Shown here piece by piece: positions 57,039-64,000 of a DNA stretch of 64,000 nt. The stretch's first letter is position 1. Every line of letters begins with the position of its first letter. Under the pieces are notes generated by a model. It saw nothing but the letters and a program-made list of their open reading frames with translations. It was not told the DNA's origin and did not search any database. The position numbers and the translations under genes were made by a program. Source of the DNA: Silene latifolia (Eukaryota; Streptophyta; Magnoliopsida; Caryophyllales; Caryophyllaceae); NCBI RefSeq assembly GCF_048544455.1, contig NC_133538.1, positions 435,858,311 through 435,922,310 on the forward strand. Reading direction: 5' to 3'.

Positions 57039-58737
57039 TGATGCGTGTCTAATATATGATGTTTTGCACCTCATTTCACACGCATTTCGGAGCTCAATTG
57101 AGTAGTTTATGCTACTATTTCCCTTGTTTCGTGTATTTCTTCCTTTTCTTGTGATTTTATAGGAATATGAAGATTTCAGTGGTAAATAAGCCGAATCCGT
57201 CCCTAAGTACTTAGCATTGCATTTGACATGGAGTATTGACTCGAGGAATGAGCTTGGTGCGCGTTTCAAGGCCTAAAGATAGCAAAAGCAAGGGTGCGTA
57301 CGAGTTTAATGAGCAAAGAAGCACTTCTCGACATTACAGGCTGCTTCAGATGGCAATATCTAGAGTTCTAGAGCTGATAATTAAGTGATTCCAATTGGAG
57401 GTGAAAGCTTATCCTCTTAGATTTCCAACGCCGCGTAGAACGCTTGATTTTACCAAGTAACGAAGAAATGGCAGCTGTTCTAAGATCGGTGCGCGCTGCA
57501 GAATTCGTCAGAATGCATACTTTGTCATGAACCCTTGGTCGATCGACTGGTCTCTATGGTCGATCGACCATATCACGACTCTGACGAGAGATTTAAAAGA
57601 ACGAGAATTAAAGGATTTTAATCTAAGCCCATTTGTAATTAGGTTTGGAGGAGGAGTTACGTGATATTTTCTATATAACTAATTCTTCCTCATCGCTTCA
57701 TCACCACCTAGTTCCTAAAATACGAGAGCGGTTTTCGTAGTTTAAAATTCTCAATAAAGTTCGTACTTTGCTTTCGGATTCCTCTTGTTCCTTTGCTTCG
57801 GTAATTCTAATCTTTCAATTACTGTATTGCTATTTCGTTTCATTAGTATTAGTTCTTGCTAGATAGAATCCCAAAGCCCTAGTTATAGTTTTATGCGAAT
57901 TTGTTCATCAATTATTTCAATTATGCAATTCTTTATGTCTATTATCGAATTAGTTCTTATTATTTGCGTAAGTATGAGTAGCTAAATACCCCTTGCTAAG
58001 ATGTAGGGGAGCTATAGCGTAGATGGCATTAGAATAGGTGACCTCGCATTAGGGCTTGGTCGATCGACCGGCTTATCTAGTCTGGCCGATCGAGCTGGTG
58101 GTCGATCGATCCGGGGTAGCTGGTCGATCGACCGACTTTCAGCGTCTGGTTTTGCTTTGTTTGTTTCGTTAAGTGCTTTATCTTTCAATGAGACCGAGAG
58201 GAGACTTGATAGATGCTTAAACTTGACCATCTCGTAGATCGAGAGATAGGAATGGACAATAATTAACGAATTAAAACGACTAAATTGCTAAGATCGAGAG
58301 ATAACGTGATCTAGTTTGCATTAGGAATCATTAATCAAGAACGAGAGTTAGTATTAATGAGACTTAGGGATTAGTAGCTTAGGCCGAGAGGTAGTTACTA
58401 TTTAACATGGACCGAGAGGACTTGTTTTCCCCATCCTTCGCGACCGTATTTTGAAGTTACCTAGGATTATGTGCCATCGCAGCTATAGTGAACCGACCGT
58501 CTTAGCATTCCTTTTATCATTTGCTTATTCCTATTTTTATTCCTTGTTTATTTATTTTCGCATTTAGACTTAGATATAACTCAAATCAAAACCCCCCAAA
58601 ACTCAAGTACCCTTAGACTAAGATTAAAAGCAACTATTATCTCCCTACCTCCCTGCGGATCGACCCTTACTACCGCTTGCTAGTTGTAGTTCGGAATTTA
58701 TAAATATTATTTTTGGTACTCACTTCGACAGGTATCA
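57039..58737 (+). repeat. E3 3' LTR
   Basis: Same ends as the 5' LTR. TATATAA at 57672, palindrome pair at 57539/57560 and cluster at 58060-58131. Confidence 0.93.
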
Positions 58738-58742
58738 CAGTC

Positions 58743-60350
58743 ACTGATAATTCAGTTGCAGCAGAGTAATCAAGCGAAAGATGCCGCTATTAAATCACTT
58801 GAATCACAAATGGCTCAACTGGCTACTAATCAATCTTCAAGGCAGCCGGGACATTTACCGTCACAACCAGATAAGAAGCAACACGAGACGGTAAACTTGA
58901 TTAATATGAAGAGTGGTATTTCTTATGGGGGACCCAAAATGCCAAGTAAAGATGCTGAAATTTATGACCCGGAAATTGAAGTTACTGCTCATGAACAGTC
59001 GTCATTTGACGAAACAGTGCTGACGCCAAGGAAAGTCCTCGATCGACTGATTTCTGGTGGTCGATCGAGGGAAAATGCTGAAGAAGTCCTCGATCGAGAG
59101 GTTGAATGTGCTCGATCGAGAACTGCTGAAAGGACCACTCTCGATCGAGTAGATGAAAATGCTCGATGGAGCACTCCTGCTGATAAAAGTACTCGATCGA
59201 AGGGAAATAATGCTCGATCGAGTAACTCTGATGGTGAATGCGAGAATTCATTGGAAAAGAAGAATAAAGTACTAGCTATCCCAATCACGACTCCATTTCT
59301 AAGAAGACTACAGAAAAAAAAGGTTGAACAACAGTTCGGTAAGTTCGCTGAAATTTTAAAAAGTCTTCATGTTAATGTCCCTTTTGCCGAGTTACTGACC
59401 CAGGTACCCTCCTATATGAAGTTTATTAAATAAACTTTAACACGTAGGAGGCATATAAATGACCATGAGACGGTGGCTTTGACTGAAGTGAGCACTGCCC
59501 TAATTCAAAATAAGACCCCACCTAAATTGTCTGGCCCGGGTAGTTTCTCTATACCATGCCATATTGGGACTCACTTAATTGATAATGCATTATGCGATTT
59601 GGGAGCTAGTGTGAGTGTCTTACCGTTGTCTCTTGCTAAGAGGCTTGGTTTGACCAAATTTCATTGTACTAATATGACTCTGTAGATGGCCAACCGCACG
59701 TTATCACGACCCTTAGGTGTCTTAGAGGACATACCTGTTAAGATCGGGAAATTATTTATTCCCGTTGACTTTGTAGTCTTGGACATCCCCGAAGACTCTT
59801 ACACTCTTATTATTTTAGGACGACCATTTCTATTTACCACTCGCGCAGTAATAGATGTCTGGGGGAAGACTCTAACTTTTCAGGTAGGTGATGAGGAGCT
59901 GATATTCTATCAGTCCAATATTCGTAGGGCTCCTATGCAACTCCAGCCCTGGAATGCACTACCCTCTACAGACCCTGACACGGAACCTCCAATTGACAAT
60001 GTTGAATCAGTTGCTGTGATTCTAACACCTCCGCCCAGATTGGGAGCAATATGGAGGACCATTCTGTCGTTTTTGTTGTTACAGGTACAGGTGGATTGGA
60101 CATTGGAGATTCCGGTGATGAAGGTATAAGGAAATTTAAGCTCACGGTCAAAGAAGATGCCAGGGATACGAGCCATAAAAAGAGAAAGCAGGACAAAGGA
60201 AAGAAGAAAGTGAAAGCGTATGTGGACGCGGATTATTCTTCTTCGATCAATTCAAGTTCATGGAAACCAAGAAAGACGGTCCGAGATGCTGAAGGGACCT
60301 CGTCTAGTCAGAAGCCCTCTTTTGGGCTATTGAAGTATTTCGGAAGATGA
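58743..60350 (+). pseudogene. E4 gag linker and protease, right of the E3 insertion (fossil)
   Basis: Starts in a coil (KDAAIKSLESQMAQLA) matching E1 (REAGMKLLESQIAQLA), then a LINMKSGISYGGP variant of the Athila motif and a palindrome-bearing linker (59039-59221). The protease follows, with IDNALCDLGASVSVLPLSLA near 59580 and ILGRPFLFTTRAVID near 59815. It looks broken. Confidence 0.75.
59039..59221. repeat. Palindrome array in E4 gag linker
   Basis: TCGATCGA or variants start at 59039, 59061, 59090, 59112, 59141, 59163, 59194 and 59214. Pairs are 22, 22, 22 and 20 bp apart. Pair starts are 51, 51 and 53 bp apart (about 17 codons). Confidence 0.88.
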
Positions 60351-61185
60351 AACAGGAAGCCATCCCATTTGTAAAAACAATTTGTAATTCAATTCTTGTT
60401 AGACATTTTAAATTGCTTTTAGACAATAGCTTAGATTAGTTAGATTTATTAGCGTAAGACCGAATATAGACTGCTGCTGTGAATTTGGTATTTTTCGGGA
60501 AGTATTTCTGTGTTTTTATGCAGGTTTGGGGAAGATATTTGACCATTGGAAAGCGTGCCCAAAAAAGAACCCTCGATCGAACACTTTTGTGTTCGATCGA
60601 GCACATTGCTCAGGTAAAGCACTCGATCGAGTGATTCACTGTACTCGATCGAAAGGTCAATATTGAGGGGTTCTTGATTGAGTTGTTCTGTACTCGATCG
60701 AGCAAAATGCAGAGGAAAAGTCCTCGATCGAACAACTTACTAGCGTTCAATTGAGAAGAATGCAGAGCAAGGGAAGAGATCTCGATCGAGCACCTGTAAA
60801 GTATTCGATCGAAGCAAATGACAAGGAAAGCTCTCGATCGAGTTGATTCAAATCACTTGATCGAGTACAATGCACTGATAATACACGAGGGAGTCTCTTT
60901 TCCCCTTATTCTATTTTCATTTGCCTAATTGTTCTTCCCCTTTTCTTGCGATAAACCCTCAATCATAACCCCATATCCCTAATTTCTTCCTCTTTTTACC
61001 AAATTAATCACCCAAAATCATTTGCTTATCATCAATAAAATCAATCCCCTTATTTGCCCCATCAAATTGCATCTTATTTGCGGATTTTTCGCGGGTTTTA
61101 GGGTTTGAAAAAAAATTGAAATTTTTGATTGTTTGTGCTTTTTGGTTGATTTTATTTGATATCTTTGTTGGGTGATCGTCACAAG
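60351..61185 (+). other. E4 noncoding stretch with palindrome array
   Basis: No coding is recognised. The array at 60573-60864 has six pairs starting at 60573/60593, 60624/60645, 60674/60694, 60724/60747, 60782/60805 and 60834/60857, with pair starts mostly 50-52 bp apart. The rest, to 61185, is AT-rich leader of the next frame. Confidence 0.8.
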
Positions 61186-62885
61186 ATGGATAGTAGTACT
61201 GTTTCTGCCTCTACTTCTGCTACTGTTTCGTCCTTTTCTGAGACGGTGATCCCTGCTGCCACCACAACTATTACCACCACTGCTACAGTGGTTACTACTG
61301 CCGCTGCCGTTACTGTCCCTATCCCGGTGTTGACCCCTGCTGTGTCGACACAAGCTGTCACCGTCACTTCCTCAACCCTTGTACCCACACCGGTTACTTC
61401 CCGTGCTCCTGGGCTCGCTTCTACTGCTCTTGCTGCTGCTTCTGCTTTGGGTTCACATGGGGGTGGGAGGGGGGGAACGTACGTACTGCTACTAGGTACG
61501 CTGCAGACACTTCTCTGGATACTCTACCTGAGTTTCTACTGGTACGCTTCATAAACCCGCTTCATCGCACTCGTTTTATGCATTTGATGGATTGTGACGT
61601 TACTTCCACCCGGTTTTTGTGTCGACCTTCATTAGAAAAGTTGGGCATTTTTGAGCCCGTGGCTAAGTTGCTTAACGGGACTGGGATGACGGGTTTGACA
61701 ACCATGAGAGAGCTCACGTATGAACAAGTGACCTTAGAATTCTTTAGCTCTTTCACCTTTTCACCCGCTGCTTATGCGACTGACCCAGGGAGTGCTTGTA
61801 TTTATTTTAGACTGTTTAACACAACCTTCACCTGGACCTTAGCTGAGTTTGGGAGGCGGTTGGGTTTGACTAGTGACGGTCTTTGGGAGTCTCCTAAGAA
61901 GCTCCTGCCTCTACTTTGGCCCACTCTTGCACAGACTCCCTACGGTCTGAGACGTGTTGCTCACGTCCACCTTCCCCCAGCCCGTTACTTTCTCCGTCTG
62001 CTAGAAGAGACGATTTTTCGACGCAACGAGCCCAACAATGTTAACAATGTCGAGCTGTCTATTTAAGCGGGTTACCTGAGAATTGACTGCGGTGATCCCT
62101 TTGTTTTTAACATTTCTTATTTGACGGCTCAACATTTTAACACTGTTGGGCAGAAGGTGAAGGGCCCGATTTCTTGTGGCGGGTTGGCGGCCCACATTGC
62201 CCGTAGCCTTTTCCCCGACTTTCCCCGCGGCCTTAGACATGTAGATAGGAACAATGCCATTGATATTCAGGCCATGTTGGCCATGTATTGGTTAGCAAAG
62301 GACCAACGAACGTGGAAGATAGGCAGTTCCATGTCCGTGACCTTACCTTTAGCTGACCTACCCCGTCTTTTACCCTTGACTACTGTGTCGGGTAGGTTAC
62401 CTCCACCTCCACCTCCACCTTCTTACCTCCTTACCCTTGCTCCTCCTGCTTCTAAGAAGCGGAAGAGACCTGACAGTTCTGTCAGGGAGACCGGTGAGGG
62501 GTCCACTCAGACACGGGCTAGGCAGACGCCCACGTCTACGCCCACGCCTATCCCGACCCCTACACCTGCACCCTTTGTCCCTCAGTCGGCTTTGCCGGCT
62601 AATTTTGTTGCTCCTCCTACTTTTGAGGCGCCCGAGGTCATGGAACGAGGGCGTCGTGACGCTCTTCTTTTAGAGATTTGCAGTAGAGTGGCTCGTATAG
62701 AGCGGGATCAGGCACTTGCCTTGTTCCCTATATATGAGTACCACATGATGAGAGGGCATCCTGTTCCTGACGGCTGGCCACACCCTTTCTTCTACCGGTA
62801 CCCGGCGAGAGGGTACCCTCAGCCAGAGAGCGAGGAGGACACAGCTGAGAGGGAGGTGAGACACAGAGCTGACCTAGCTGCATGA
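61186..62885 (+). pseudogene. E4 extra frame with Athila ORF-1-like domain (fossil)
   Basis: Begins MDSSTVSASTSATVSS with a long S/T/V/A-rich low-complexity part. It continues with a folded-looking domain (RFLCRPSLEKLGIFEPVAKL, RELTYEQVTLEFFSSFTF, ACIYFRLFNTTFTWTLAEFG, RRLGLTSDGLWESP, GGLAAHIARSLFPDF). It ends in a P-rich and TPTP-rich tail with a basic KKRKRP stretch that could be a nuclear signal. The middle resembles the ATHILA ORF-1 family known from Arabidopsis Athila elements. Function in the family is not established. It looks broken, with about two breaks. Confidence 0.6.
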
Positions 62886-63887
62886 GGTCGCCGGAGGAGG
62901 AGAGGAGAGGAGGAAGACCCCACCTTTACGGTGGTTGACGAGGAGGAGGAGGCTGACGAGTAGCTACTGGTCTACTCACTTCCCCAGTTTTCAGGCTGGT
63001 TTGGGGAAGTTCGTATATATTGTGAGCATTTTCTGGTTTTCTTTCTTTTTCATCTCCATTTTATTTATTTCATTTGTTTGTATATTGGTTGTATTATTCC
63101 CTTATCCCTTTTACTCTGCTGTGTATGCTGGAGGACAACGAGGACGTTGCCCATTTTGGTTTGGGGAGGGTAATGTATCCTTTGAGTCTGCATTTGCATT
63201 TGTTATGCATTCACGTTTATTGCATTTCTTTTTGCATTGTATTTATATAAAAAAAACAAAAAATATTCAAAAATTCAAAAAATATTTCATGTTTATTTTT
63301 GCATATAGGCCGAGTCGGAACGGTAGATTTCAGTGATGATATTGCACTATAATTTGTCATTTCACTTAAGCCTTGCAACAAATTGATATTTTATTAGCTT
63401 TGTCATTTGCATAATCTACGAGTTAATGTTGAAAATACAGTTGATCAAATAGACTTGACCTGAAAATTTTGGCAAACTACTTATAATTTTTAAGATATTA
63501 GAGCCTTATAACTGGTGTCCTTTATGACCAGTTCATGTAGGAATTGAGAGTAGTATACTCCTTACATAGCATGTTTAATTTATTTGCACGTGTATGAAAT
63601 TCAATTACTTTTTGCCTACATACATTCGGGTTTGTGGTTGGTGTCATATGTAGGGAGGTGCTTACATTTTTCCTTTTCTTTCTTTTTTACCCATTTAACT
63701 CCACTATTAGCCAAATTAGCCTTTCTGACCCTTAACTACATCCAAATTTAGCCTGCCTGTCAAGCTAGTTTAGTGTGTTTATGCGGTATTCTGTCTATTG
63801 ATCCGAGTTTGGCTCGTTTCATTTTGTTTTGGAGTTGGTAACTTATGAAAGAAGGGAGGAGGATGTATTGAAAAAAAAAGAAGTTGA

Positions 63888-63933
<46 letters not shown>

Positions 63934-64000
63934 GAAAGAAAACCGTGAGAAAGAAAAGGAAAAGAAAGAAAGAAGAAAAAAAAAGAATTTATATTGATGA
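62886..64000 (+). other. E4 noncoding 3' module, start
   Basis: Shares blocks with E1 and E3: TGGTTTGGGGAAG at 62998, TTTTGGTTTGGGGAGGG at 63154-63170, GAGTCGGAACGGTAG near 63312, a TGACCAGTTCATGTAGGA block near 63524, and a purine tract from about 63840 to 63984. The 3' LTR must lie beyond the window. Confidence 0.65.

Larger units (their letters stand above)
50964..58742 (+). mobile_element. E3: complete-ended Athila-like gag-protease element with CAGTC target duplication
   Basis: The element proper is 50969-58737 (7769 bp). CAGTC lies on both sides (50964-50968 and 58738-58742). It has two LTRs of 1695 and 1699 bp, a tRNA-Asp primer site, a short gag remnant beginning at the zinc knuckle, a protease, the 3' noncoding module and a polypurine tract. 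It lacks capsid, reverse transcriptase and integrase, so it would depend on a partner element. By eye the LTRs differ at around 2 percent of positions, suggesting an insertion on the order of one or two million years ago at usual plant rates. It looks broken, with one to a few breaks. Confidence 0.93.
47833..64000 (+). mobile_element. E4: Athila-like Ty3/gypsy element, interrupted by E3, runs off the window
   Basis: Order: 5' LTR, tRNA-Asp primer site, gag with capsid and zinc knuckle, E3 insertion (50969-58737), gag linker and protease, a palindrome-rich noncoding stretch, an extra frame with an Athila ORF-1-like domain, and the 3' noncoding module. No reverse transcriptase or integrase is seen. 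The 3' LTR lies beyond 64000. Coding parts look broken, with several breaks in addition to the insertion. Confidence 0.8.

Noticed and set aside
60573-60864. Regularly spaced short repeats resembling a CRISPR array
   Set aside because: Repeats are only 8-12 bp palindromes, spacers alternate in length, no cas-like genes occur, and the setting is a plant retrotransposon.
61018-61388. Serine/glycine-rich and valine-rich frames on the minus strand
   Set aside because: They are complements of the low-complexity S/T/V/A start of the E4 extra frame.

Overview
This window reads as repeat-rich, intergenic DNA from a eudicot plant. It holds layered LTR retrotransposons, a LINE, MITEs and a tRNA-derived SINE, and the only host gene I recognise is a plant-type phospholipase D (epsilon / alpha-4 type), present as three broken copies. 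A member of Caryophyllales is possible from the style of the repeats, but that is a weak guess. I see no intact host gene, rRNA, tRNA gene or CRISPR array.

Layout. (1) 1-5658: the 3' part of an Athila-like Ty3/gypsy element (E1) with gag and protease sequence only, ending in a 3' LTR. (2) 5659-7387: left flank with an 80-bp tandem repeat and a SINE. (3) 7388-38442: three tandem copies of a segment about 13.17 kb long. The full unit is copia 3' tail, LTR, copia body, LTR, SINE remnant, MITE, phospholipase D pseudogene, LINE fragment. Copy 1 lacks the copia part and still has the uninterrupted insertion site. Copies 2 and 3 are full. The LINE runs on beyond the last copy to about 40381. (4) 41440-45035: a MITE-like repeat and an inverted (minus-strand) Tat/Ogre-like Ty3/gypsy fragment. 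(5) 45214-47760: an inverted-repeat element, a solo LTR with a perfect target duplication, and a LINE RNase H remnant. (6) 47833-64000: a second Athila-like element (E4) carrying a Stowaway MITE in its LTR, split by a complete 7.8-kb Athila-like element (E3, 50969-58737) with two LTRs and a perfect CAGTC target duplication.

The most unusual signal is a set of short palindromes with a CGATCG core, nearly always in pairs. In the two GGTCGATCGACC-type elements (E1, E3) the two members start almost exactly 21 bp apart, in LTRs, in gag-protease coding sequence and in the noncoding 3' region alike. E4 uses CTCGATCGAG in pairs 20-23 bp apart, repeated about every 51 bp. The unrelated copia element has CCCCGATCGGGG pairs 19 bp apart, and the solo LTR has ACTCGATCGAGT at 19 bp. 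In all four LTR types where a TATA-like box can be seen, a palindrome cluster ends about 70-110 bp upstream of it. I know of no described system with this arrangement. A shared regulatory, silencing or RNA-structural role is my inference.

The second point of interest is the history of the tandem array. A LINE-copia junction with microhomology and a template-switch signature, an empty insertion site in copy 1, and a mosaic of shared differences fit unequal exchange between chromosomes with and without the copia insertion, followed by expansion.
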